DNA of 64,000 nucleotides, taken from assembly GCA_001899855.1 (NCBI GenBank), contig MKWR01000006.1, positions 1-64,000 on the forward strand, given 5' to 3'. Shown piece by piece: positions 37,188-46,803 of this stretch. Source of the stretch: Lysobacterales bacterium 63-13 (GTDB lineage Bacteria; Pseudomonadota; Gammaproteobacteria; Xanthomonadales; Rhodanobacteraceae). The translations under genes were made by a program, and so were the position numbers. Under the pieces are notes generated by a model. The model did not search any database. It had not been told where the DNA came from and saw only the letters and a program-made list of their open reading frames with translations. The stretch's first letter is position 1. The number at the start of each line of letters is the position of its first letter.

Positions 37188-38780
37188 TCAAACCTCCTCG
37201 GAGGTCACGATATTTCCAAGAGCGATTGCCAGCGGCCCGAGAGTATCCCCATAGCGCGCTGCACGAGCCGTGTTCCGCCGCAACGGTTCGCGCACCTGAG
37301 CTGCACTCGCAGTCTTTACGACTCGTTTCAGATCGTGAAATTCCAGACAGGCCGGCTCGAATTCCAGGCCACAAAAATGGAGCAATTCGTGCACCTGGCC
37401 TTCCAGGTCCGCTTGAAGCGCTTCATGCGACTGCGTGCGACATCGTTCGGGATGAAGGTTCTCCCAGACTCGCCAGAGTTGCCGGCAGTCTTTGGCGTAA
37501 TGAGCAAGTTCAACCCAGTCGTAACTGTAATTGATGCATCCTGGAGAGAACATCTGCTTGTGGCATGACCAACAGGTTTCGAGCAGATCGCGTTCGGTGA
37601 AAATGAAGCGTGCCAATGGGAACATCCGGCGCAGGGCACCAATGTACTTCCAGTTCGAAGGCATCTTGTCGATGAATCGTCCCGTTTTGTGCCAGCGCTG
37701 CGTGCGGTCAAGGTAGGATTCACCCAACCGCCGCCAGTCATCTTCAGTCGCATCGGCGACCCAAGAAGGAAATTCCTGACCCCGTCGATGCGATTCGGCC
37801 ACGATCACATGGTCCACGTATGGCAGCTCGCCGGCACCCATGACTCCCGAATGTGCCGAAAGGATTTGTTCCACCAAGGTGCTGCCCGAACGCGGCAGAC
37901 CGACTATGAAAATGACGGGAAATCCGGACTGGTCAGAGGGGGCTTCGGTCAATTTGGTGAAAGCGGCGGCTATCTGTCTTATTTTGGCGCTGTGCGATTC
38001 GGAAGACCACACGATATTCCGCCTCAACAGTTGATTCGCTCTTTGTACTGCCCGAACAGCGTCCGGATATCGCCCGGCAGATTCATAGGCCTGACCCAAC
38101 GCGAATCCAGCAACGAATCGATCAGTCTCGGATGTACGTGGGTCGCTTTCCAGTTTTTCAATTGACAGAAGCTCCTGATCTGCCAGTCGAACGGTTTTCA
38201 GATCAAGCAAGCCAAACCATGCCTTTGCCGCTTGAGCCGGGTGACGGGCCAAGCGTCGATATTCCTTTGCGGCTTCTTCGATCCGACCGGTCGTGGTCAA
38301 CACGCGTGCGCGCAGGAAGTGACTGGGCATGTGCTGCGGGGCGAGTCGTATCGCTTGTTGTGCGGCTTCAAGAGCATCTTCGCCCTGCGAGTTGCGATCA
38401 CAGGTGGTGCCGAGTTCGAACCACAATTGCGCGTCCGGGCGAAGCGCCAATGCCTCCCGATACTGATCGATTGCGGAGTCAAGTTGCGTGTCATCGGCCA
38501 AGGCGCGTGCCAACTCCTGGCGGAGTTCGAAATCACGCGGATTCCGGGCAACTGCATCCTTCAGGAACGCCACAGCGTCTGTCGTTCTACCCCGTCGGCG
38601 CAGCACCTTCCCAAGCAAGCCCATGGCTCGCGGGTGATCGGCAGCCAGTGCCATCGCGAAGTTTGCGGACCGCTCGGCACCGGCAAGGTCATTGCACTGC
38701 AGGTACCGGTCGCCATCGTGCAGGAATTTCCGGATGTTGGCAGGAATGCCGGCAGGTGTTGCGGACTTTGTCATGGCCAT
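37188..38780 (-). CDS. TPR-repeat sulfotransferase, copy 1
   Basis: 530 aa; TPR array; VIFIVGLPRSGSTLVEQILSAHS. Confidence 0.92.
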   Translation of the reverse strand: MAMTKSATPAGIPANIRKFLHDGDRYLQCNDLAGAERSANFAMALAADHPRAMGLLGKVLRRRGRTTDAVAFLKDAVARNPRDFELRQELARALADDTQLDSAIDQYREALALRPDAQLWFELGTTCDRNSQGEDALEAAQQAIRLAPQHMPSHFLRARVLTTTGRIEEAAKEYRRLARHPAQAAKAWFGLLDLKTVRLADQELLSIEKLESDPRTSETDRFVAGFALGQAYESAGRYPDAVRAVQRANQLLRRNIVWSSESHSAKIRQIAAAFTKLTEAPSDQSGFPVIFIVGLPRSGSTLVEQILSAHSGVMGAGELPYVDHVIVAESHRRGQEFPSWVADATEDDWRRLGESYLDRTQRWHKTGRFIDKMPSNWKYIGALRRMFPLARFIFTERDLLETCWSCHKQMFSPGCINYSYDWVELAHYAKDCRQLWRVWENLHPERCRTQSHEALQADLEGQVHELLHFCGLEFEPACLEFHDLKRVVKTASAAQVREPLRRNTARAARYGDTLGPLAIALGNIVTSEEV

Positions 38781-38901
38781 GGATCGTCATGGATGCGCGA
38801 CGTCAACGCCATCGCGTCACTACTGTAGCAACGAGCGTGCGGCACACCAACAACAGCTGCGGCGTTGCGCACGTCGACATGAAATCGGCAGCTCCTGCAC
38901 T

Positions 38902-39372
38902 TCACGCGCGGTGATATGGATGACCGGCGAGGATCGTGGTGGCGCGGTAGAGCTGTTCGGCGACGATCAGTCGCACGAGCATGTGCGGAAGGGTCAGCGG
39001 GCCGAGTGACCAGCGCTGGTTGGCGCGCTTGAGGACATCCTCGGCGTGGCCATCGGGACCGCCGATGAGGATGGCCAGGTCGCGACCGAGCATGCGCCAT
39101 TCACCAAGTTGCGCGGCGAGCTGTTCGCTGCTCCAGGTCTTGCCGCGCCCGTCGAGGGCGACGATGTGGGCACCTGCCGGAATTGCGGCGAGGACGGCAG
39201 TGCCTTCATCGGCCATGGCGCGGACCGGATCGCGACTCTTGCCGCGATTGCCGAGCGCGACCTCGATCAGTTCGAGGGGCAACTCGCGCGACAGGCGCTT
39301 GCGGTATTCGGCAAACCCTTCGCCGACCCAGGCCGGCATGCGTTCACCGACCGAAATCAGTCGCGTGCGCAC
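38902..39372 (-). CDS. rlmH: 23S rRNA (pseudouridine1915-N3)-methyltransferase
   Basis: 156 aa; IVALDGRGKTWSSEQLA, FLIGGPDG-like ILIGGPDGHAEDVL, LTLPHMLVRLIVAEQLYRATTILAGHPYHR. Confidence 0.96.
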   Translation of the reverse strand: MRTRLISVGERMPAWVGEGFAEYRKRLSRELPLELIEVALGNRGKSRDPVRAMADEGTAVLAAIPAGAHIVALDGRGKTWSSEQLAAQLGEWRMLGRDLAILIGGPDGHAEDVLKRANQRWSLGPLTLPHMLVRLIVAEQLYRATTILAGHPYHRA

Positions 39373-39384
39373 GCCGGATCCGGC

Positions 39385-39984
39385 TCAACCATCAAGTTTT
39401 TCGGGATGCTCGTCGTCACCGACCGTCCACAGGCGCTCGAGGCCGTAGAACTCGCGGGTGCGCGGCAGCATGACGTGGACGACGATGTCGCCGAGATCGA
39501 CCAGCACCCATTCCGCCTCGCGCTCGCCTTCGACGCCGATTGGCGGCAGGCCGGCCTTCTTGGCGGCGCGCACGACTTCGTCGGCGATCGAGCGCACGTG
39601 CCGCGTCGAGGTGCCGCTGGTGATGACAATCAGGTCGGTGACCGAGGTCTTGCCGCGCACGTCGATCTCCCGGGTCTCGCGAGCCTTGAGATCGTCCAGC
39701 GCCGTGGTCACGGTGCGATGCAGGCGGGCGAAGACATCCTGCTCGAGATCGGGTTTGATGCGCTTTTTCGGCGCCGCCTTGCTCACGGCCTTCTTTGCAG
39801 CCGGTTTGGCGACCGCGCTCTTGCTGCGGGTCTTGGCCGGAACCATCGCCTTGGCGGGCGACTTGGCCGGCAGCCGGGTTGCATCCTTCTTCGCTGTCGT
39901 TGCCTTGCGCGCCACCGGGGCTTTCCTTGCCGCGGTGGTGTTGCCTGCCCGGCGCGGCCGGACGCGTGTTTCAGACGTACTCAA
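39385..39984 (-). CDS. rsfS: ribosome silencing factor RsfS with basic Ala/Lys-rich N-terminal extension
   Basis: C-terminal domain TDLIVITSGTSTRHVRSIADEVV ... EWVLVDLGDIVVHVMLPRTREFYGLERLW. Confidence 0.94.
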   Translation of the reverse strand: MSTSETRVRPRRAGNTTAARKAPVARKATTAKKDATRLPAKSPAKAMVPAKTRSKSAVAKPAAKKAVSKAAPKKRIKPDLEQDVFARLHRTVTTALDDLKARETREIDVRGKTSVTDLIVITSGTSTRHVRSIADEVVRAAKKAGLPPIGVEGEREAEWVLVDLGDIVVHVMLPRTREFYGLERLWTVGDDEHPEKLDG

Positions 39985-40073
39985 GGGAAAATCAACCTCG
40001 TCACAAGGGCGCGCCGGAACCAGCGCGGGCCCAGTATAGGGCCAAACGCCACGGCGTCAGCACTCGACCGGGA

Positions 40074-40925
40074 TCAGGGTTCCGCACCCACGGCGATCGC
40101 CCGCTCCGGGTCGCTGATCCATCCACTCCAGGATGGAGCGAACAATCGCGATCCGTGCAGCCCGGCGACTTCCATCGCCAGCAGGTTGTGGCAGGCGGTG
40201 ACGCCGGAGCCGCACATGTGCACGACGGCAGAAGGCACTTGCGGCTCGATGAGCGCCGTGAACTCGGCCGCCAGTTGCGCGGCGGGCTTGAAGCGGCCAT
40301 TGGCATCGAGATTGTCGGTGAACGGCCGATTGCGCGCGCCGGGGATGTGGCCGGCAACTCGATCCAGCGGCTCGACCTCGCCGCGAAAGCGCGGCGCGCC
40401 GCGCGCATCGAGCAGGCAGATCGACCCCGCCGCAAGCTCTGCCTGCAGGCCCTTGTAGCCGACCAGTTGCTGGCGATCGTAGGCAACGGAAACCCGTGTC
40501 CGTGCCGGCACCTGCTGGCTGTTTTCCGTCGGCAGGCCGCTGGCTTTCCAGGCCGACCAGCCGCCATCGAGCACGCCCACCGCTTGTGCCCCGACCAGGC
40601 GCAGCATCCACCACAGGCGCGATGCGGCGAGCGCGCCACCGGCATCGTCATAGGCGATCAATGGGCGATCAGGACGCCAGCCCCAGCGCGACAGGACATC
40701 CGAGAAAACGGCCTCGTCAGGCAAGGGGTGGCGGCCCTGCCCTGCCTTGCCCAGGTCGGACAGATCGCTGTCGAGTTCCGCATGGATCGCACCGGGAATA
40801 TGGGCGGCGGACCAGGCCTGGCGGCCGCTGTCCGGCGAACTCAAATCCTTGCGGCAATCCACAACCAGGGCGTCGTCCTGGTCGATCAGGACGGCCAGCT
40901 CGTCAACCGAGATCAAGGTCTTCAC
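40074..40925 (-). CDS. sseA: thiosulfate/3-mercaptopyruvate sulfurtransferase
   Basis: two rhodanese domains; VVDCRKDL, HIPGAIHAELDSDL, VVHMCGSGVTACHNLLA. Confidence 0.9.
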   Translation of the reverse strand: MKTLISVDELAVLIDQDDALVVDCRKDLSSPDSGRQAWSAAHIPGAIHAELDSDLSDLGKAGQGRHPLPDEAVFSDVLSRWGWRPDRPLIAYDDAGGALAASRLWWMLRLVGAQAVGVLDGGWSAWKASGLPTENSQQVPARTRVSVAYDRQQLVGYKGLQAELAAGSICLLDARGAPRFRGEVEPLDRVAGHIPGARNRPFTDNLDANGRFKPAAQLAAEFTALIEPQVPSAVVHMCGSGVTACHNLLAMEVAGLHGSRLFAPSWSGWISDPERAIAVGAEP

Positions 40926-41539
40926 CGGTATGCCTCCAGTCGTCGCAGCAGATTCTGCAGGATTGCCGCCGTCGCGCCCCAGATGCGCTTGCCGTCGTAG
41001 CTGAACTCGAATATCTCGCGGCCACGGCCATGCCAGAGGATTTCGGAACGCCGCAGGCAGCCAGGGGTGAGGATGATCTCCAGCGGCACCTCGAAGATCT
41101 CGGCCACTTCATCCGGATGGGGATTGAGCTTGAAGCCATCGCGCACGATTCCGACCACCGGGGTCACGCTGAATCCGGAAATCGTGTCGAAGCAGTCGAG
41201 GTAACCGAAGGCCTCGACAAAACTGGCGTTGATGCCGGTTTCCTCGTCGGTCTCGCGCAACGCAGCGGCAATCGGATCGCGATCGGCTGCTTCCATGGCC
41301 CCACCCGGGAAACTGATCTGGCCGGCATGATGGCGCATGGTCTCGTTGCGCCGGGTGAACAACATGCTCAACGCGTCGCCGCGGCAGATCACCGGCAAGA
41401 GGACCGCGGCCTGGCGCAGCGGCGTGTTGTCCGACCACAGCTCGGGGAACTCGGTGGCGTTCCAGCCCGGCGGCTGCGGTGGATCGGCCAGCGGCCGCAC
41501 GGCACGGCGCAAGCGGACGATGTCGATGTGCTCGCTCAT
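40922..41539 (-). CDS. CoA pyrophosphatase-type nudix hydrolase
   Basis: ISFPGGAMEAADRDPIAAALRETDEETGI nudix box. Confidence 0.92.
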   Translation of the reverse strand: MSEHIDIVRLRRAVRPLADPPQPPGWNATEFPELWSDNTPLRQAAVLLPVICRGDALSMLFTRRNETMRHHAGQISFPGGAMEAADRDPIAAALRETDEETGINASFVEAFGYLDCFDTISGFSVTPVVGIVRDGFKLNPHPDEVAEIFEVPLEIILTPGCLRRSEILWHGRGREIFEFSYDGKRIWGATAAILQNLLRRLEAYR

Positions 41540-41724
41540 TCCCGGCACGCCTCGCGTTGCGGCAGCACCACATCCATCAGGTGTGCACGCTCGGTGCGAC
41601 TCATGCCGAGCCAGCCGGCAATCTCGGCGGCGCTGCGAAAACAACCGACGCAAAGCCCGCTGTCATCGAGATGGCAGATGCCGATGCACGGACTGAGAAC
41701 AGGTTGTGGAAAATCGATGTGCAT
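41536..41724 (-). CDS. DUF1289 domain protein
   Basis: SPCIGICHLDDSGLCVGCFRSAAEIAGW. Confidence 0.9.
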   Translation of the reverse strand: MHIDFPQPVLSPCIGICHLDDSGLCVGCFRSAAEIAGWLGMSRTERAHLMDVVLPQREACRE

Positions 41725-41801
41725 GGAAACCGGCTGTCCTGTCGACGCGCTTGCGCCTGCTGTTACATTAAGCTCGATATGAACTGATGGTGCCACGCAT
41801 G

Positions 41802-42164
41802 CTTGGAATGGCAACGAAAGTCGTCAGCGATTACGGGAAGGTGCTTGCGCAGGTAGAACCCGGAGTCTACGGGCTGCCGGAGAGCTTGTTGCCACATGCC
41901 CGCGAATCGATCCGTTTCGCAATCCTGACCCTGCTCAGGGAATTGGGCGCCGATCACCAGGAAGTCAAGGAGGGCCTGCGCCAGGGCTATGTCTACCTGG
42001 CCCAGTTTGTCGGTGACGAGGAGGCGACCATGGTTCGCGACGGGCAGGCCAGCGTCAGCGACGGCAGGCTGGATGAAAGCAGCACCGAACCGGCCATGCG
42101 CATCATCAATCGCATCAAGCTCGACATGGAACGTGCCGTCGAGGAAATGCGCGACTTCCCCTGA
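41802..42164 (+). CDS. conserved hypothetical protein
   Basis: 120 aa; divergent from DUF1289 gene; no recognised motif; start uncertain (41787 or 41802). Confidence 0.6.
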   Translation, partial: LGMATKVVSDYGKVLAQVEPGVYGLPESLLPHARESIRFAILTLLRELGADHQEVKEGLRQGYVYLAQFVGDEEATMVRDGQASVSDGRLDESSTEPAMRIINRIKLDMERAVEEMRDFP

Positions 42165-42192
42165 TCGATGCCGGCACGCCGGCCGGAAATGA

Positions 42193-42218
42193 AAACGCCG
42201 CGGATTGCCGCGGCGTTT
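42193..42218. terminator. hairpin AAACGCCGCGG-attg-CCGCGGCGTTT
   Basis: perfect 11-bp arms between convergent genes. Confidence 0.85.
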
Positions 42219-42241
42219 CGTTTGCGCAACTGCTCAATCGA

Positions 42242-42922
42242 TCACTTGGAATCGATGACCTTGATATCGAACACCAGCGCCTGGTTCGGACCGATGCGCG
42301 GCGGCTGGCCGCGTTCGCCATAGGCCATGTCCGGTGGCACGAAGATCTGCCAGTGATCACCGACCTTCATGCGCGAAAGCGATTCCTGCCAGCCCTTGAT
42401 GACTTCGTTGACCTTGAACTTGACCGGTTCGCCACGCGCGAACGAGCTGTCGAACTCGAGGCCGTCCCACAGCGAACCGCGATAGTGCACGGTGACTTCG
42501 CTGGTCGCGCCAACCTGCTTGCCGGTGCCATCCTCGATCACCCGGTACTGCAGACCCGAGGGCAGAGAAACGATGCCCTTCTTGGTCTTGTTCTCGGTCA
42601 TGAACTTGTTGCTCTTTGCAAGGTTTGTGCTGGCGATCTTGTCGAACTCTGCCTTGGCCTCGGTCATCATCTTGGTCTGGAATGCCGAAAGCGTGTCGCG
42701 CATGGTTTCTTCGGCCACGGCCGGATTGCGCTTGGCATAGGCATCCTGCATCGCGCGGATGACCGTATTGATGTCCACGTCCATCTTGCGATCGGTGAAA
42801 TCCTTGCCGATCTGGTAACCGATCGAGTAGGAAAGCTTGCCCTTTTCGGACGTCGTGTCCTGGGCAAAGGCCGTTCCCGATACCAACAACGCCACCATGG
42901 CGAGTGACAAACCAAATTTCAT
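42242..42922 (-). CDS. FKBP-type peptidyl-prolyl cis-trans isomerase
   Basis: signal peptide; GLQYRVIEDGTGKQVGATSEVTVHYRGSLWDG, FVPPDMAYGERG. Confidence 0.95.
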   Translation of the reverse strand: MKFGLSLAMVALLVSGTAFAQDTTSEKGKLSYSIGYQIGKDFTDRKMDVDINTVIRAMQDAYAKRNPAVAEETMRDTLSAFQTKMMTEAKAEFDKIASTNLAKSNKFMTENKTKKGIVSLPSGLQYRVIEDGTGKQVGATSEVTVHYRGSLWDGLEFDSSFARGEPVKFKVNEVIKGWQESLSRMKVGDHWQIFVPPDMAYGERGQPPRIGPNQALVFDIKVIDSK

Positions 42923-43155
42923 GCTGCCTCCAGAATGGATCTGAAACGGATGATTACGCGATGTTGCGCCGGACCCAGGCACCGGGCGGCGCAAAAAAGG
43001 CCGGTCAGTGTACCTGAGCCACTCACGATCGCCAATTTCCAACGAGTGCCCGGCGTTATCTGAACTTCCGGAGCAGGCAAAGTTCGACGACCGGCCTTTG
43101 CAGGCGCTGGTATCATCCCCGACCTTCATGAACGCAGGCATACCGGGAGCCCACG

Positions 43156-43938
43156 ATGGCCTTTCGCAATCTGATCAGCAGTGACCGCGGTGCCGTGCGC
43201 AGCATCACCATCAACCGCCCGGACAAGCTCAACGCGCTCAACCGGGAAACGATCAACGAGCTGCAGATCGCCTTCGACCAGGCCCGCCATGACGATTCGG
43301 TGCGTGTGGTGGTGTTGGCCGGAGCTGGCGAAAAGGCCTTCGTGGCGGGTGCCGACATTGCTGAACTGAGCGCGATCACGCCAATCCAGGCGCAGACGTT
43401 TTCGCGTGCCGGGCAGCGCATGATGCGCACGATCGAATTGCTCGGCAAACCGGTGATCGCCCGCATCCAGGGCTTTGCCCTCGGTGGCGGCCTGGAAATC
43501 GCCATGAGTTGCCACCTGCGGGTGGGCAGCGAAAAAGCGCGCCTCGGCCTGCCAGAAATCAGCCTCGGCCTGTTGCCCGGGTTTGGCGGCACCCAGCGCC
43601 TGCTGCGCCTGGCCGGTCGCCCGGCGGCGCTGGAGCTGTGCCTGCTCGGACAATCCGTGGATGCCGTGCGTGCCCATCAGCTTGGCCTGCTCAACCGCGT
43701 GGTCGCGGTCGATGCGCTGGATGACGAGGTCAATGCGCTGGCCGACCAATTGGCCGCTTCGGCGCCGCATGCGCTGGCCGGCATCCTCGATGCCATCCTC
43801 GTCGGCGGCGAATGTCCGTTCGCCGAAGCAATGGATTTCGAGAGCAAGGCATTCGCCCTCACCTGTACCACCGAGGACATGCGCGAGGGTACCCGCGCCT
43901 TCCTCGAGCGTCGCAAGCCGGCATTCACCGGCAATTAA
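43156..43938 (+). CDS. enoyl-CoA hydratase
   Basis: GAGEKAFVAGADIAEL, ARIQGFALGGGLEIAMSCHLRVGSEKARLGLPEISLGLLPGFGGTQRL. Confidence 0.95.
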   Translation: MAFRNLISSDRGAVRSITINRPDKLNALNRETINELQIAFDQARHDDSVRVVVLAGAGEKAFVAGADIAELSAITPIQAQTFSRAGQRMMRTIELLGKPVIARIQGFALGGGLEIAMSCHLRVGSEKARLGLPEISLGLLPGFGGTQRLLRLAGRPAALELCLLGQSVDAVRAHQLGLLNRVVAVDALDDEVNALADQLAASAPHALAGILDAILVGGECPFAEAMDFESKAFALTCTTEDMREGTRAFLERRKPAFTGN

Positions 43939-43994
43939 GTCGTGGCGCCTGCGCATCGGACGAGATGCGCAGGGGCCTGCCAATGCAGGTTGGC

Positions 43995-44891
43995 TCAGTG
44001 CGCGCTGCCGCGATATTTCTTTTCGCCTGCAGTGACCGCGATTCCAAGACGGTTCTCCGGCGGTGCCAGCGGACAGGTGGCAAAGGCGGTGAACGCACAC
44101 GGCGGGTTGTAGGCCTTGTTGAAATCGATCACGACCTTGCCATCCTTTGGCATCGCTGCATAAATGAAACGTGCCGCGCCATAGGTCTCCTTGCCGCTGG
44201 TCTTGTCGGCAATGATGAAGAACAGTTCATCGGCATCGTCGGTTTCCAGCACGGGCAGCAACTCGAAGGTCTTGCCGTCACGCTCAAAGATCGCCTTGCC
44301 CGGCACCGGCATCTTGTCGAGCGTGCCAATGACATTGGGAATCTCCAGCGTGTGCGGCGGATCAAACGCCACCCACTTCGCCTCGATGCGCCAGCCCGGA
44401 TCGACCGGATACGCATCGATGCCAAGGAAACCGGTGCGCGTCGTCGCCTCGCTGTCCTTGATGCGCAGGCCCTTTTTTCCACCGGCGCGGTCAATCAAGT
44501 AGAAGTTCACGCTGCCGAAGGCGATCACCGTTGGCTGCTCGTGTGCGTCATCGAGCAACTCGGCCCGGGTTTGCGTCGTGCCGTCGATCGTCGCGCCGGT
44601 GCCTTCATTGAGGGAGATTGTCACCTTGTCGCCTTTCCACTCGACGCTGCCAAGGTGCGCGGGCGCCTTGGCGATGACGATATCGTTGTCGCTGGCGCTG
44701 CCGATCGTACTGGTTCCGGGCTTCAGCCATTCCAGGCCCACCAGGGACAGCCAACCGCCGGGTGCCTTGAGCCGCTCAAGGCGTTGCTCGCGCCATGTTT
44801 CAATCGTCCGCGTGTAGTCGTCGTCATTGCCCGCTGAAACGAGTTGGGTTCCGGAAATGCTGGCTGCAAGCAACAGGCTGGTCATCAACAT
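43995..44891 (-). CDS. DUF1684 domain exported protein
   Basis: GGWLSLVGLEWLKPGTSTIGS, DFNKAYNPPCAFTAFATCPLAPPENRL. Confidence 0.92.
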   Translation of the reverse strand: MLMTSLLLAASISGTQLVSAGNDDDYTRTIETWREQRLERLKAPGGWLSLVGLEWLKPGTSTIGSASDNDIVIAKAPAHLGSVEWKGDKVTISLNEGTGATIDGTTQTRAELLDDAHEQPTVIAFGSVNFYLIDRAGGKKGLRIKDSEATTRTGFLGIDAYPVDPGWRIEAKWVAFDPPHTLEIPNVIGTLDKMPVPGKAIFERDGKTFELLPVLETDDADELFFIIADKTSGKETYGAARFIYAAMPKDGKVVIDFNKAYNPPCAFTAFATCPLAPPENRLGIAVTAGEKKYRGSAH

Positions 44892-44927
44892 CGAAATGTC
44901 CTTGGTGGGGAGGCGGATCGACGGCCA

Positions 44928-46721
44928 TCATCGTCCGCGGAGAAACAGGCGATCAAGTTCCTGCAGGCTGAGCTGGACCCAGGTCGGGCGGCCATGATTG
45001 CATTGCGCCGATCGTTCGGTTGCCTCCATGTCGCGCAGCAGCGCATCCATCTCGGGCAGGCTGAGGCGGCGATTCGCCCGCACCGAACCGTGGCAAGCCA
45101 TGGTTGACAACAACTCGTTGCCGACTTCCTCGATGCGCCGCGACGAACCATGTGCCGCCAGGTCGGCAATGACATCACGGACCAGCTGCGATACGTCGCC
45201 ACCCGCAAGCAGGGTCGGCACGCGGCGCACGGTGATGCCCTGCACGCCACTGCGCACGACGTCGAAACCCAGGTCGGCGAAGCGTTCGGCGTGTTCCTCG
45301 ACGATGCCAGCCTCGCGCTCGCTGACGGCAATCAGCAACGGCACCAGCAACATCTGCGAACGAATGCCCTCGCCTTCGCGCGCCAGCTTGAGGCGCTCAT
45401 AGGTGATGCGCTCATGCGCAGCGTGCATGTCTACGAGGACCAGGCCTTGCGCGTTCTGCGCAAGCACGAAGATGCCGTGCAACTGCGCGATGGCAAAGCC
45501 AAGCGGTGGAATATCCGCAGCAGCCGCCTCCGTCGATTCATCACCGTGACCGTCCAGGCGCGGGAAGGCACGAGCGCTTGCCGATGGCGTGCCGAGCAAG
45601 GCGGCATAGTCGGCCAGCGGCTCGCCCACGCCGAGGCGAAACCCCGACTGGTTGCGCAACACCGGTCGCACGTCATTTGCCACGGGCTCGGTGCCGGTCT
45701 CGTGGCCCGGCTGCATGCCGGCGCGCGTCGCCGACAAGGCCTCGTGCAGGCTGCGATAGAGAAAATCATGGACCAGTCGCGAATCGCGGAAGCGCACTTC
45801 GCTTTTTGCCGGATGCACGTTGACATCCACGCCTTGCGGATCGAGCTCGAGGAACAACACGAAGGCCGGATGACGCCCATGAAAGAGGACATCCGCGTAC
45901 GCCTGGCGCACGGCATGGGCAACGACGCGATCGCGGACGAGGCGTCCGTTGACATGGAAATACTGCTGGTCCGCCTGCGAACGCGATGCGGTCGGCAGGC
46001 CGACCCAGCCGTACAGGCGCATTCCGGCACCCGCGTGATCGACGCGCAGGCTGTTGTCGACAAAACCCTGGCCAAGCACATCGGCAAGCCGGCGATCGGC
46101 CTCGCCGTCATCGCGCACGGGTTTGTACAGGCGTACCACCTTGCCATTGTTGCTGAGGCGGATCTCGACCGCTTCGCGAGCGAGGGCAATCGAGCGGACC
46201 AGGTCGTCGATGTGGTTGAACTCGGTACGCTCGGCGCGCAGGAACTTGCGCCGAGCCGGCAGATTGTAGAAAAGATCACGAATCTCGACGCTCGTGCCTG
46301 GTGCGTGCTGGGCCGGCCGCTGGCTGTGCGGCTTGCCGCCGTCAACCTCGATGCGCGTCGCGCTGTCGGCAGCCGCCGTGCGCGAAGTCAGCGCGAAGCG
46401 GGACACCGAGGCAATCGAGGGCAGTGCTTCGCCGCGAAATCCCAGGGTGCCAACCCGTTCCAGGTCCTCGAAGCTTGCGATCTTGCTGGTTGCATGCGCC
46501 GAGATCGCCAGTGCCAGGTCATCGGCATCGATGCCGGCGCCATCGTCGCGCACGCGGATCAGCCGCGCACCGCCGTCTTCGATGTCGATCTCGATGCGCC
46601 GCGCGCCGGCATCGAGGCTGTTCTCGACCAATTCCTTGACCACCGATGCCGGACGCTCGATGACCTCGCCGGCGGCGATCTGGTTGACGAGTTCGGCGGG
46701 AAGCGGATGGATGCGCGCCAT
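44928..46721 (-). CDS. mutL: DNA mismatch repair protein MutL
   Basis: [47 protein letters not shown]. Confidence 0.97.
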   Translation of the reverse strand: MARIHPLPAELVNQIAAGEVIERPASVVKELVENSLDAGARRIEIDIEDGGARLIRVRDDGAGIDADDLALAISAHATSKIASFEDLERVGTLGFRGEALPSIASVSRFALTSRTAAADSATRIEVDGGKPHSQRPAQHAPGTSVEIRDLFYNLPARRKFLRAERTEFNHIDDLVRSIALAREAVEIRLSNNGKVVRLYKPVRDDGEADRRLADVLGQGFVDNSLRVDHAGAGMRLYGWVGLPTASRSQADQQYFHVNGRLVRDRVVAHAVRQAYADVLFHGRHPAFVLFLELDPQGVDVNVHPAKSEVRFRDSRLVHDFLYRSLHEALSATRAGMQPGHETGTEPVANDVRPVLRNQSGFRLGVGEPLADYAALLGTPSASARAFPRLDGHGDESTEAAAADIPPLGFAIAQLHGIFVLAQNAQGLVLVDMHAAHERITYERLKLAREGEGIRSQMLLVPLLIAVSEREAGIVEEHAERFADLGFDVVRSGVQGITVRRVPTLLAGGDVSQLVRDVIADLAAHGSSRRIEEVGNELLSTMACHGSVRANRRLSLPEMDALLRDMEATERSAQCNHGRPTWVQLSLQELDRLFLRGR

Positions 46722-46803
46722 GCGGGGATCAGCGGAAATCGAGAGCCGCATCATAGCGGATCGAACCCGTCACCCCGTTCAATGCGTTTGTCGCGACGCT
46801 TGC

